Position numbers and translations under genes: made by a program
In this document: one piece after another, positions 1 to 10,515 of the stretch
Numbering within the stretch: position 1 is the stretch's first letter
Layout of the letters: each line of letters starts with the position of its first letter
The notes under the pieces: model-generated
The model's database searches: none
What the model saw: only the letters and a program-made list of their open reading frames with translations
Told to the model about the DNA's origin: nothing
From: Paralithodes platypus
Taxonomy: Eukaryota > Arthropoda > Malacostraca > Decapoda > Lithodidae
Assembly: GCA_032716605.1 (NCBI GenBank)
Contig: CM064571.1
Span: forward strand, 14,082,751 to 14,146,750
DNA length: 64,000 bases
Direction: 5' to 3'

Positions 1-2925
1 AAGTTTACCAGAGGATAACAGGTTTAAGTTTACCGGAGGATAACAGGTTTAAGTTTACCAGAGGATAACAGGTTTAAGTTTACCGGAGGATAACAGGTTT
101 AAGTTTACCGGAGGATAACAGGTTTAAGTTTACCGGAGGATAACAGGTTTAAGTTTACCGGAGGATAACAGGTTTAAGTTTACCGGAGGATAACAGGTTT
201 AAGTTTACCGGAGGATAACAGGTTTAAGTTTACCGGAGGATAACAGGTTTAAGTTTACCGGAGGATAACAGGTTTAAGTTTACCGGAGGATAACAGGTTT
301 AAGTTTACCGGAGGATAACAGGTTTAAGTTTACCAGAGGATAACAGGTTTAAGTTTACCGGAGGATAACAGGTTTAAGTTTACCAGAGGATAACAGGTTT
401 AAGTTTACCGGAGGATAACAGGTTTAAGTTTACCGGAGGATAACAGGTTTAAGTTTACCGGAGGATAACAGGTTTAAGTTTACCGGAGGATAACAGGTTT
501 AAGTTTACCGGAGGATAACAGGTTTAAGTTTACCGGAGGATAACAGGTTTAAGTTTACCGGAGGATAACAGGTTTAAGTTTACCAGAGGATAACAGGTTT
601 AAGTTTACCGGAGGATAACAGGTTTAAGTTTACCAGAGGATAACAGGTTTAAGTTTACCAGAGGATAACAGGTTTAAGTTTACCGGAGGATAACAGGTTT
701 AAGTTTACCAGAGGATAACAGGTTTAAGTTTACCGGAGGATAACAGGTTTAAGTTTACCGGAGGATAACAGGTTTAAGTTTACCGGAGGATAACAGGTTT
801 AAGTTTACCGGAGGATAACAGGTTTAAGTTTACCGGAGGATAACAGGTTTAAGTTTACCGGAGGATAACAGGTTTAAGTTTACCGGAGGATAACAGGTTT
901 AAGTTTACCAGAGGATAACAGGTTTAAGTTTACCGGAGGATAACAGGTTTACGTTTACCGGAGGATAACAGGTTTAAGTTTACCGGAGGATAACAGGTTT
1001 AAGTTTACCGGAGGATAACAGGTTTAAGTTTACCGGAAGATAACAGGTTTAAGTTTACCGGAGGATAACAGGTTTAAGTTTACCGGAGGATAACAGGTTT
1101 AAGTTTACCGGAGGATAACAGGTTTAAGTTTACCGGAGGATAACAGGTTTAAGTTTACCGGAGGATAACAGGTTTAAGTTTACCAGAGGATAACAGGTTT
1201 AAGTTTACCGGAGGGTAACAGGTTTAAGTTTACCAGAGGATAACAGGTTTAAGTTTACCGGAGGATAACAGGTTTAAGTTTACCGGAGGATAACAGGTTT
1301 AAGTTTACCGGAGGATAACAGGTTTAAGTTTACCGGAGGATAACAGGTTTAAGTTTACCGGAGGATAACAGGTTTAAGTTTACCGGAGGATAACAGGTTT
1401 AAGTTTACCGGAGGATAACAGGTTTAAGTTTACCAGAGGATAACAGGTTTAAGTTTACCGGAGGATAACAGGTTTAAGTTTACCGGAGGATAACAGGTTT
1501 AAGTTTACCGGAGGATAACAGGTTTAAGTTTACCGGAGGATAACAGGTTTAAGTTTACCGGAGGATAACAGGTTTAAGTTTACCGGAGGATAACAGGTTT
1601 AAGTTTACCGGAGGATAACAGGTTTAAGTTTACCGGAGGATAACAGGTTTAAGTTTACCGGAGGATAACAGGTTTAAGTTTACCGGAGGATAACAGGTTT
1701 AAGTTTACCGGAGGATAACAGGTTTAAGTTTACCGGAGGATAACAGGTTTAAGTTTACCGGAGGATAACAGGTTTAAGTTTACCGGAGGATAACAGGTTT
1801 AAGTTTACCGGAGGATAACAGGTTTAAGCTTACCGGAGGATAACAGGTTTAAGCTTACCGGAGGATAACAGGTTTAAGTTTACCGGAGGATAACAGGTTT
1901 AAGTTTACCGGAGGATAACAGGTTTAAGTTTACCGGAGGATAACAGGTTTAAGTTTACCGGAGGATAACAGGTTTAAGTTTACCGGAGGATAACAGGTTT
2001 AAGTTTACCGGAGGATAACAGGTTTAAGTTTACCGGAGGATAACAGGTTTAAGTTTACCGGAGGATAACAGGTTTAAGTTTACCGGAGGATAACAGGTTT
2101 AAGTTTACCGGAGGATAACAGGTTTAAGTTTACCGTAGGATAACAGGTTTAAGTTTACCGGAGGATAACAGGTTTAATTTTACCGGAGGATAACAGGTTT
2201 AAGTTTACCGGAGGATAACAGGTTTAAGTTTACCGGAGGATAACAGGTTTAAGTTTACTGGAGGATAACAGGTTTAAGTTTACCAGAGGATAACAGGTTT
2301 AAGTTTACCGGAGGATAACAGGTTTAAGTTTACCGGAGGATAACAGGTTTAAGTTTACCGGAGGATAACAGGTTTAAGTTTACCAGAGGATAACAGGTTT
2401 AAGTTTACCGGAGGATAACAGGTTTAAGTTTACCGGAGGATAACAGGTTTAAGTTTACCAGAGGATAACAGGTTTAAGTTTACCGGAGGATAACAGGTTT
2501 AAGTTTACCGGAGGATAACAGGTTTAAGTTTACCGGAGGATAACAGGTTTAAGTTTACCCGAGGATAACAGGTTTAAGTTTACCGGAGGATAACAGGTTT
2601 AAGTTTACCAGAGGATAACAGGTTTAAGTTTACCGGAGGATAACAGGTTTAAGTTTACCGGAGGATAACAGGTTTAAGTTTACCAGAGGATAACAGGTTT
2701 AAGTTTACCAGAGGATAACAGGTTTAAGTTTACCAGAGGATAACAGGTTTAAGTTTACCGGAGGATAACAGGTTTAAGTTTACCGGAGGATAACAGGTTT
2801 AAGTTTACCTGAGGATAACAGGTTTAAGTTTACCGGAGGATAACAGGTTTAAGTTTACTGGAGGATAACAGGTTTAAGTTTACCGGAGGATAACAGGTTT
2901 AAGTTTACCGGAGGATAACAGGTTT
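1..2925. repeat. 25-bp tandem satellite, 117 units
   Basis: The unit begins AAGTTTACC and ends AACAGGTTT. Each multiple of 25 that I checked is still in phase (300, 1200, 2700), and the array ends exactly at 2925, so 117 units fit without an indel. The main variant is unit base 10, G or A; A-type units are scattered at both ends and rare between about 1451 and 2275. Private variants include two adjacent units with AAGCTT near 1826-1855. The array starts before the window. It is non-coding; open frames across it are repeat artefacts. Confidence 0.98.
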
Positions 2926-3340
2926 TCACAATACGTAGACGGAGGACTTTTTTAAAGATAAATTTAAGGGGGGTCACCTGCTTTTTTCTCTTTCTCTCCT
3001 TTTCTCTCTTTCTCTGGCTTGTATCCATTCGGCCCCATTCAGCCAACTGTTTTAAGACGTTTGTCCCCATCCAGGTATTGATATCTTCCTGGCGAGCGAT
3101 AGCGAACCAGCTATGGAGAAATCCGGCTTCGCCGGAGAAATTTTTCTATCGAAGAATTTACAAATTTACCTTGCTCTCAAAACAAAAACATATGTATGTT
3201 GGCTCGCTACCGCTCACCAGGAAAACATTGACACCTGGATGGGGGTAAACGTCTTAAAACAGTAGGCTGAATGGGGCCGAATGGATACAAGCCAAAGAGA
3301 GAGGGAGAGAAAGAGCAACAATCGAGGTGGGCTCCCTTAA
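2926..3340. repeat. Inverted pair of dispersed repeat R1
   Basis: Positions 2990-3110 are the reverse complement of about 3205-3320. Both halves carry a purine/pyrimidine tract, a GGCCCCATTCAGCC-like block, TTTTAAGACGTTT and a CCAGG..GCGAGCGATAGCGA block. The spacer holds a small palindrome, TCCGGCTTCGCCGGA. The same family (R1) recurs at 3770-3990, 53530-54340, 55735-56410 and 60700-61030. No coding capacity or class can be assigned. Confidence 0.75.
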
Positions 3341-3444
3341 GTACCTCCAGTAGTATAAACCCCCTGTCTTATTAACGCTCACACCGCTAAGTATAGGGCA
3401 TTATATAGGTCAGTTGCGGTTTAGAAGGAAATATAAGCAAACTC

Positions 3445-3600
3445 TCCAACCCAAGAGTGAAACGGTATTCTCAGACTTTCTTCTATTCAACTGCTGAGCT
3501 CTGGAACTCCCTCCCAGAATCAGTCTTTCCCTCTTCCTATGACTTAAATTGCTTCAAACTCCGTGTGTCCAGGCATTTTGGCTCGAACGTCCCTTAATGT
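3445..3600 (+). pseudogene. LINE reverse transcriptase C-terminal tail remnant
   Basis: One plus-strand frame reads the tail signature of CR1/L2/Jockey-type LINEs: basic residues, then YSTAELWNSLPESVF, then a hydrophobic/basic FKLRVSRHF end. The LWNSLPE block followed about 20 residues later by FK..L is typical of that C-terminus. Everything upstream (endonuclease, RT core) is absent or unreadable. It is a 5'-truncated, decayed insertion between two R1 copies. Confidence 0.6.
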
Positions 3601-3769
3601 TGGCCCTGTCACTCTCTCAACTCTGGGGGAGGCACTCGATACAGACAGTTGTGCCTTTTGTCTCCCTCACTAACATAGAAAAAAAAAAAAAATACAACAC
3701 TGGTTTGGAAACGGTTGTGGACGGGCAATAGATATCCAAGGGCTGTGATAAGTTCAGGAGTGGTAGAAA

Positions 3770-3983
3770 ATAGAGCCCACCTCGCTTTTTTTCTCTTTAT
3801 TTCCCTCTCTTTGGTTTGTATCCATCCGGCCCAATTCAACCTACTGTTTTAAGACGTTTACCCCCATCCAGGTGTCAATATTTTCCTGGCGGGCGGTAGC
3901 GAGCCAGCATATATATATTTTTGTTTTGACAGCAAGCTAAATTTGTAAATTTTTCGATAGAAAAATTTCTCCGGCGAAGCCGG
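3770..3983 (-). repeat. R1 repeat copy
   Basis: This is the reverse complement of about 3115-3340. It carries the TTTTAAGACG and CCATCCAGGTGTCAAT blocks, the CCTGGCGGGCGGTAGCGAGCC core, and the GAAATTTTTC..CCGGCTTCGCC palindrome in inverted order. It ends where the minus-strand RT fragment begins. Confidence 0.7.
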
Positions 3984-4077
3984 ATCCATGATCCTATTTT
4001 GCCTGTGATTCCTAGGCTCCGCAGTTTGTGAAGCAGGATGCCGTGATCAACCTTATCAAAGGCGAAGTCCAGAACTA
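3984..4077 (-). pseudogene. Inverted LINE RT fragment (motif A region)
   Basis: The minus strand encodes VVLDFAFDKVDHGILLHKL followed by RSLGITGKIGSWI. This is the palm motif A region of a non-LTR reverse transcriptase, with the first catalytic Asp in VLD. It abuts head-to-head a plus-strand fragment that begins at motif C (YADD). The part between the motifs, including the PQGS region, is missing. The arrangement is what twin priming (5' inversion) leaves. Confidence 0.75.
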
Positions 4078-4720
4078 CTGTATGCAGATGACACCAAGAT
4101 AATATTATATAGAAGAGTGAGGAATAAGGAAGACATGGGATTGTTTCAAGGAGATGTGGAGTGCATGAAGGGATAGTCTGAACATTGGTTAATGCCTTTT
4201 CATCCAAAGAAATGCAAGTACATGCGGCTTGGGACAAACATGACAGACAAGGTAGGATACAGTATGTATGAAACAATGGAGGAAGTGAGTGCAGAAATGG
4301 ATATAGGTAGTGGTAGTGATAGACAATAAGTTAAATTTCTCAGATCATTTAGCGGAAAAGATAAATAAAGCCAATAAATTAGTAGGGCTGATAAGGAGTA
4401 CATTTGTGTCACTGGATGAAGAAATCTTTAGGAATCTCTATACAGCGCTGGTTAGGCCGCACCTGGAATATGCAAACCAGGTGTGGGCTACATATAAGGT
4501 GAAAGATATAGAAGCGGTGGAGAAAGTGCAGAGGAGAGCTAGCAAGCTGGTACCAACTTTGAAGAACCTGGGCTATGAGCAGAGGTTTAGGATAATGGTG
4601 ACTGGGACTCCCGACACTGGCATATAGGAGGAAGAGAGGGGATATGATCGAGACATTTAAGATAGTGTCAGGAAAGTATGATGAGGATGTGTGTGAAGGT
4701 ACCTTCTTGATGTAGGAGGG
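4078..4720 (+). pseudogene. LINE RT 3' half from motif C to tail
   Basis: The plus strand starts with YADDTKI (motif C) and continues through degenerate palm/thumb sequence. It then reads LVGLIRSTFVSLDEEIF, NLYTALVRPHLEYA.QVW and VEKVQRRASKLVP, followed after a frameshift near 4615 by RRKRGDMIETFKI. These blocks in this order mark a CR1-group LINE. Stops near 4173 and 4330 and the frameshift make it non-functional. The 5' part of the same copy is probably the inverted fragment at 3984-4077. Confidence 0.8.
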
Positions 4721-4745
4721 CACAAGAAACCACTAAGAAAATTGA

Positions 4746-5099
4746 TAAGAGTTGTGTTATCGGGCGTACCACTACCGACAAACAGCATAACTCCTCTCTA
4801 AAACATTAACCTAACCAAACAACCTAACCTAACCTAGTATTCATGTAGTAATGAGAATACTAGGTTAGGTTAGGCTTTTTAGTTAGGTTAAGTATTGATA
4901 AGAGTATAAGAGTATTTATTTATAAATAATTATTTTACTTAAGCGGTTTCCACATAGCGATTTTGATTAGTTATTTTGTCTTTTTACTGTGTTCGTATAC
5001 GTTTTGGTTTGTTTATTTTGCAAGTTTTACATTATAAATTTATAGATGATTTATGTTGTATGTCGGTAGTGGTACGTACGCCCGATAACACAACTCTTA
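4746..5099. mobile_element. Small TIR element with telomere-like hairpin
   Basis: The ends are long inverted repeats, 4746-4780 and 5061-5099, both containing TAAGAGTTGTGTTATCGGGC and the CACTACCGACA block; the right copy has an extra GTAC. No transposase is present. The middle holds a perfect 20-bp hairpin at 4823-4842/4855-4874. Positions 4940-5040 match the reverse complement of about 56660-56770, so part of this element is dispersed. The transposon class is unknown. Confidence 0.7.
4823..4874. repeat. Telomere-motif hairpin, (CCTAA)n / (TTAGG)n arms
   Basis: The left arm 4823-4842 contains CCTAACCTAACCTAG and the right arm 4855-4874 contains CTAGGTTAGGTTAGG. They pair perfectly over 20 bp around a 12-nt loop. 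Further degenerate CCTAA copies lie just left and TTAGG copies just right. TTAGG is the ancestral arthropod telomere unit; here it is internal to a small transposon-like repeat. Confidence 0.85.
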
Positions 5100-5102
5100 C
5101 CA

Positions 5103-5256
5103 GAAAATTTACAAGGAAAGAACTAGGCTTGAAAAGACAAAGACCTCTTTTTGTGATAGAATCAATAAAGAAGTTTGAAAGTAATCTTGATAAAGCATGG
5201 GGAAGACAAAAGTTGAAGTTTGATTACAAAGCAAAAATACAGAATACCCGGTAGTA
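5103..5256 (+). pseudogene. LINE C-terminal tail remnant
   Basis: The plus-strand frame reads FTRKELGLKRQRPLFV, then IKKFESNLDKAWGRQ, then FDYKAKI and a stop at 5254-5256. The pattern FK/FE..LDK.W followed by a Y/F-rich YKA.I end is common at the C-terminus of CR1-group LINE polyproteins. The segment starts immediately after the TIR element. No RT core is present. Confidence 0.5.
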
Positions 5257-5589
5257 AAAATGTTGCGTCTGCTGCTGCCGCCGCCAACATCAGCAGCAGT
5301 GCAAGTACTAGTACTGAGCTGGATACACAGGCTAGTTTGCCTTTTTTCCAGAGGATCTACTTTAAGATACCGGTACTGTAAGATAAGATATGTTGCCAGC
5401 AGGGGGTAAATATCGATTATACTCCATAACGAAGATGTCCAAGGTCCGGAGCTCTGGAAGTGGTGGGAGTTTTTTTTTCCCAGTAATATCGGGTTATATA
5501 TATACCGCATATGATTAAAATTACTCTCCAACAGTGGCGTCGGACACTTGCCATCTTGTTCCCGTCTATTTTGACTGCCTTTGGATACA

Positions 5590-5635
5590 ATAATATGTTG
5601 AGGGGGGGCTTTGCCCCCCCCCCCTCACCCCCCAT
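5590..5635. repeat. G/C-run palindrome
   Basis: A run of G, a short GGCTTTGCC centre and a run of C form a snap-back of about 30 bp. It is non-coding and likely part of an older dispersed repeat. Confidence 0.6.
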
Positions 5636-5724
5636 GACATATTGTCAACATCATAATTATATATTGCCAGCAGGGGTCAAATAACCGAAAAAAATCGCCG
5701 TCAAAATTTAACAAAGTTAACAGC

Positions 5725-6210
5725 GGCGATCGCCCCTGAAGGGAAAGGTGTATGCCTCATGTGTTAGAAGTGCAATGACGTATGCCTCAGAAACATGGGC
5801 CATTAAAGTAGAGGATGTCAACAGAATGGAGCGTAATGAGATGAGAATGGTGAGATGGATGTGTGGGGCCAGGCTACTGGATAGAATAACAAATGTTGAG
5901 CTGAGGAGACATTTAAGTATAAAGAGTATTAGCGAGGTGATGCGTACAAGTAGACTGGGATGGTATGGACATGTGGAGAGAATGGATGAACAAAATTGGG
6001 TGAAAAAATGCAGGTCTGTGATTGTGGAGGGAGCTGCACCAAGGGGTGGGCCGAGGAAGACATGGGATCGGACTATACGCGCCGATCTCAAATCCAAGAA
6101 CTTGACAAGTGAAGTAGCCCTTAACAGCTGGAACGCCGCCATTAGGACAATAGACTGAAACTGCACTTATGTGTGGAACACTCAGTCTTAAAATTTTATG
6201 TATGTATGTC
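5725..6210 (+). pseudogene. 5'-truncated LINE 3' end, RTE-like
   Basis: The frame at 5748-6158 encodes the C-terminal region after an RT domain: CVRSAMTYASETWA, then MERNEMRMVRWMCG, LGWYGHVERMDE, WVKKCR and a GGPRKTWDRTIRADL block. This order is characteristic of RTE/craniate-type endonuclease-RT elements. The 136-residue frame is open, but the RT palm and endonuclease are missing. About 45 bp after the stop comes TATGTATGTATG, a short tandem tail of the kind RTE elements use instead of poly(A). It is a dead 5'-truncated copy. Confidence 0.75.
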
Positions 6211-6924
6211 GACCGTACACCCGGAAACTAGATCCATCCCTAAAAATGTACTGAGGTCTTGTAGGTGAAGCTCCACTCTAATTGGCTACTGAACATCGGG
6301 GAGGAGCCTCCAAGGAGGCTAGAATGTAAACAAAGTGTCCTGAACTGGCTGCACAAAAATAACTGAAAATTTTATAGGGGAGTGACAAATTGACAAAATA
6401 AGAAAAGTAACACTTATCCGCGCATCAGTAAGGTCCCCCGAGTAAGCTAAGAGTGAAAAAAAATAATTCCATAAGACAGGAATCCCGTAATCGAGGAGTT
6501 GTTGTTCTGCAGAATACCCGGCTATCCCTAAGCTAAAATATATATTGACCCTCATTTCTCAAAATCTTGAGTAGGCCTAGGCCTAATTAACATGGGTAAT
6601 ATGGGTGCCCCTTCATAATAATTACTCTACATATTTTTCATAGGTGGCCAATATCCACTTATTATATACTCAAGAGTCTTCGTACATTACAAATAAATAT
6701 AACCTATGAACAATATAAAGAATGAGTAATTAAAATAATAAAGTAGGCTAGCCTAGTTGTTCGGGCTGTCTGACCGAAGTTCCGAACAGCCCCAAGGTCC
6801 CGACTCCGAGCAAGGACAATGTCATAACCAAGCACCCCTACATGTATATTATGACGTCACAAGGCACTGAAGGCAGATTGCAGAAGGGGCAAGGTATCAA
6901 CATTTTAGGCTAACTTAGCCGGGC
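6211..6924. other. Non-coding stretch, nothing recognised
   Basis: AT-rich, with no frame longer than about 80 codons that shows a domain. A GGGCTGT..ACAGCCC stretch near 6770-6800 vaguely resembles the tail of an I-type LINE, but too little remains to call it. Confidence 0.5.
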
Positions 6925-7356
6925 CTATTCACTGGAATCGCTATCGGAGTCTGACTGAAAATATTCTAGGGTTTTTTGAAGCAGAAAGTCCCCCAGATCC
7001 TTCTTGGCTCTCTTGATGGATTGTTCCGTAGGACCTGTAGAATAATTGTCAAGAGGCCGCTTAACCCCTCTTGGTGTATCCTCCCTATCTTCGCTCACTG
7101 CCCCATCACTATCCTCTACCTCACTGTCATCACCACTGCTGTTATACTCATCCTCATCATCACTATCCTCCACATCACTCCACACTGACCTATCATCCTG
7201 GGCAGCCACAGGTACTGGTGTCACTCGGCGGCCGCCATCATGGTTGTCAACGTCCAAGGTTGGCCCCATCACCTTGCTGTCATCATCAGTCTTGTACGTC
7301 AACCAGCTCTTCGGCCCCCACACCGGCACACACCAGGTATCCTTATGTCCAGTCAT
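6925..7356 (-). CDS. Orphan acidic low-complexity protein
   Basis: No family is recognised. The first ATG is at 7356-7354. The frame is open further upstream, back to a TAA just before about 7393. The roughly 143-residue product has an N-terminal half with W and G residues (CVPVWGPKSWLTYKT) and a long Asp/Glu/Ser tract (DVEDSDDEDEYNSS, DDSEVEDSDGAVSEDRED). A basic patch (GVKRP, SIKRAKK) could be a nuclear signal. The C-terminus is a second acidic tail, SDSDSDSSE. It lies just 3' of the CR1-A tail in the genome and shares no sequence with it. Codon use looks coding because the acidic run is encoded by mixed codons. It may be an exon or intronless gene of the host or of a DNA virus-like element. 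Confidence 0.45.
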   Translation of the reverse strand: MTGHKDTWCVPVWGPKSWLTYKTDDDSKVMGPTLDVDNHDGGRRVTPVPVAAQDDRSVWSDVEDSDDEDEYNSSGDDSEVEDSDGAVSEDREDTPRGVKRPLDNYSTGPTEQSIKRAKKDLGDFLLQKTLEYFQSDSDSDSSE

Positions 7357-7597
7357 TGTGGGATTATGGTTTGTGAGGTTAAAATTCCCCAAGCGTTAAT
7401 AGGCCTATGCAGCTACGATGGAGCCAAGAGAAAACGCGTGCAGGATGCTCGAGGAATGAGTGCACAATGAACAACGCTACGTGACTTCAGATACCTTCAA
7501 CAACTTACTTACTTGTTACTTGGTTACTTGGTGTGGAGTTTCTCAGCCGCGCTCCGTCACTAGATGTGACGCTCGTCGCAGCTGCCCTTTAAACCAT

Positions 7598-10515
7598 CTA
7601 GCACTTGTAGTCTTGTCTCACAGTGCCATCTTCTAAGTCATAACACTCCCTGAACAAATGTGTTTTTAGTGACTTTTTAAAGGCCTTTATGTTCGCACAC
7701 CTTTTCACATTAACTGGTAGATTATTATAAAGTCTCGGTGCACTCTTTTCGAAGGCCCTAAATCCAAATTCATGATTGCACCGTGGCTCATTCAATTGAT
7801 GCAGCATGTTGCCATGTCTCAGCATCATATCAGTGCCAACATTGAAGTCTTCCAATAAGTCTCGCACATTATCCGGCTTTCCAAAGTTCAAAGCTTGATA
7901 CACTATAACACACAGTTTGAATATGATCCTCGCTTTCACCGGCAGCCAATGCAGGTCAATTAATGCCGGCGTTATACTCGCACGGAATGGTAAACTCTTT
8001 ATTAATCTTGCTGCTCTATTCATTATAAGTTGTAGTTTTCGTAGCAAGTAATTTGGTAGTCGATAATATAGAGAATTACAATAGTCTAATTTACTAATTA
8101 CATGATTGTGGATCAACATTTTGGTTGTATTAATTTCCAGATATTTTCTCACAAAAGCAATATTCCTCAGATGATAGGCAGAGATTCGCACTGTTTGATT
8201 AATCTGGTTTTTAAATGACAGTTCACTATCAACCAAGACTCCCAAATCCTTCACCACACTACTCACAGTTATCACACTATCATTGATATTGAGGCTTTGC
8301 ACGCCCAGTCTCTCAAGGTTCACCCGTCTGCCTACTAATAGGCATTCAGTTTTATTTTCATTTAATTTCAGTTGCTTTGACTCCATCCACTTCCCAATGT
8401 CTTTTAGTAAACCACTAATCTTCTCTCAACATTCACCACGTCACTTAGTGCCAGATAGAATTGGGTGTCATCCGCAAACAGCTTGAATTTCACTCCATGT
8501 TTCATTAATATGCTAGATAGTGCAATTGTATATATACAGAATAGAATTGGTCCAAGAACACTCCCTTGAGGGACGCCCCTCTCTAGATGCTTCATCTCTG
8601 AGAATTTATTACTTATTTGCACACAATAAGTTCTGTTAGTAAGGTAACTTTGAAGGTATTCCAGCGCATTACCATCAATACCAATAGCTTTACAGTCTTC
8701 TATTAGTAAGCTATGCACCACTGTATCAAACGCAGCACTCAAGTCCAACAAAATTAAGATTCCACACTTCGCATTGTCCATTTGCACGAGTAAATCATTA
8801 ATCACAGAGCACATCGTGGTTTCCGTAGAGTAAAGTCTTCTATATGCGGACTGGTTGTCTGGGAGAGCCTTCACTAAACTCAAGTGATCCCATAACTGAC
8901 CCAGAATTACATTTTCAGTAATTTTTGATAGAAATGTTAAATTGGAAACAGGACTAAAAGAGCTTAAGCATTGAGAATCAAGGCTCCCTTTAATAATAGG
9001 CTTCACAATCGCATTCTTTTCAGACGATGGAAATACATTATTTGCAATGCTACAGTTTATTATGTCAACATATATGTCCAGAAAACTGTTAAAATTTTTA
9101 CTGTGCACTATTTCACGTATCGGTATAGGATCATTACTACAATGGGTAAGTTTTGCTTTCGTAACTATGGATTTAACTGTATTCAGATCCGTCATAGTAA
9201 ATTCTGTTAACTTAGTCACAGTAGGCTCAGCTACAACAACGTCTTGAGTCTCGACTACTCCAAAATTTCCAACAATGGCATTAATTTTATCACAAAAAAA
9301 GTCAGAAAAATCATTCGCCAATGTCATATCCGGAATCCTTTCTGGTAACTTATTTTTCTTCTTGTTTCCCGTCAAGTTGTCAAGTACCACATACAGCTTA
9401 TTCATATCAGATCCAGCTTCTTTTACTTTATTCATATAGTATTCACGTTTTCTAAGCACAATGAGCCTGTTTTCTATATTCCGAGCTCTTTTATAGTTAT
9501 CTCTTGCCTCTTCGGTTCGTAGACGTCTCCATAGCCTCTCATATTTCTTCTTGGCCTTTTTTGCTCTTTGAATATCAGCATTAAACCACGGCGCACTATC
9601 AACTATTACTATTTTCTTTTCAATAATGGGGCACATATCTTCGTATTTTTCTCTAGCAATGCTGTTATACAGATTAGTGAAACATGACGTACAGTCATCT
9701 ATTAATTCACCGTGAGCACAGTGTTCTCTTTTCTTAATTAGTATTTCATTCGCAACAGTCGATATTAGTAGTTGTGGCTCAAATTTTCTTTTTGACCTAC
9801 ACTTTATTGTCTTAGATTGTCTAGGTTTACTTACAAACGGCATGTTAAAAGTAACTAGTTTATGGACCGGCGAAATACAACACTCATCTTCAACATACAG
9901 CTCATTTATCATATCGCTTTCTCTATTCGTAAAAACCAAGTCTAATGCATGACCACCTCTTGAAGTTGCAGTATGCACTTTATTTATCAAGTGGAAAGAC
10001 TCCATCAATTCTATAAAGATAGTAGCATAGTAATCATTTGGAACATCCACCCACAGATTAAAGTCACCAAAGACGAATGTATTCGTACTAACCATATCAA
10101 TTGTTTCCAAGTATAATCTAAAATCATCAATAAATGTACTGGCACTTAAATTTGGGGGTCTATAAACAACAATAAAAGTACATTTCCAGCCTCCAATCTC
10201 ACAGCCCACCTGTATATGTTCAAAACTACCGAACCTTGCAGATTTACATATTTTCGTCTTCTTAAACGTGTTTGTAAGAAAAATTCCCACACCACCACCT
10301 CCCTTCCCTCTTCGTGGATTGTGCAAGAAGGTATGCGTTAAAGGAGTCATTTCAAGTATTTTAGCAGTATCGTATTCACTCAGCCATGTTTCAGTTACCG
10401 CTAGTACATCATATTTTGCCTCATTAATTAAGTCTCGAATTTCGAAGGTTTTATTTCCCACTGATTGAATGTTTATCAGTCCCCCCTTTATCTTTATTAA
10501 AGCACTAGATTCCAT
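7598..10515 (-). pseudogene. CR1-A ORF2: AP endonuclease - reverse transcriptase
   Basis: The first 703 codons (10515-8404) contain an APE endonuclease domain (INIQSVGNK, VTETWL, VVYRPPN, FGDFNLW, LDLVFTNRE) and the RT palm: LLDLSAAFDTV (motif A), [10 protein letters not shown] (motif B) and FADDTQF (motif C). The usual endonuclease SDH motif reads SPVHK here, so one catalytic site may be altered. After VNVERRL a frameshift near 8410-8425, consistent with a duplicated AG, moves the thumb and C-terminus into another frame (8386-7598, LHWLPVKARI, APRLYNNLP, FKKSLKTHLF). The ATG at 10515 overlaps the ORF1 stop. The tail resembles the CR1/L2/Daphne group of the Jockey superfamily. Confidence 0.9.

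Noticed and set aside
1..2925. Regular repeats resembling a CRISPR array
   Set aside because: Units are contiguous with no spacers, and the surroundings are eukaryotic transposons. It is a satellite.
6770..6830. Possible tail of an I-type LINE (GGCTGTTCGG on the minus strand)
   Set aside because: Too short and too diverged from the tail near 33250 to support a call.
7046..7470. Plus-strand frames rich in Ser/Leu/His opposite the acidic ORF
   Set aside because: They are the complement of the Asp/Glu codon tract and show no domain.
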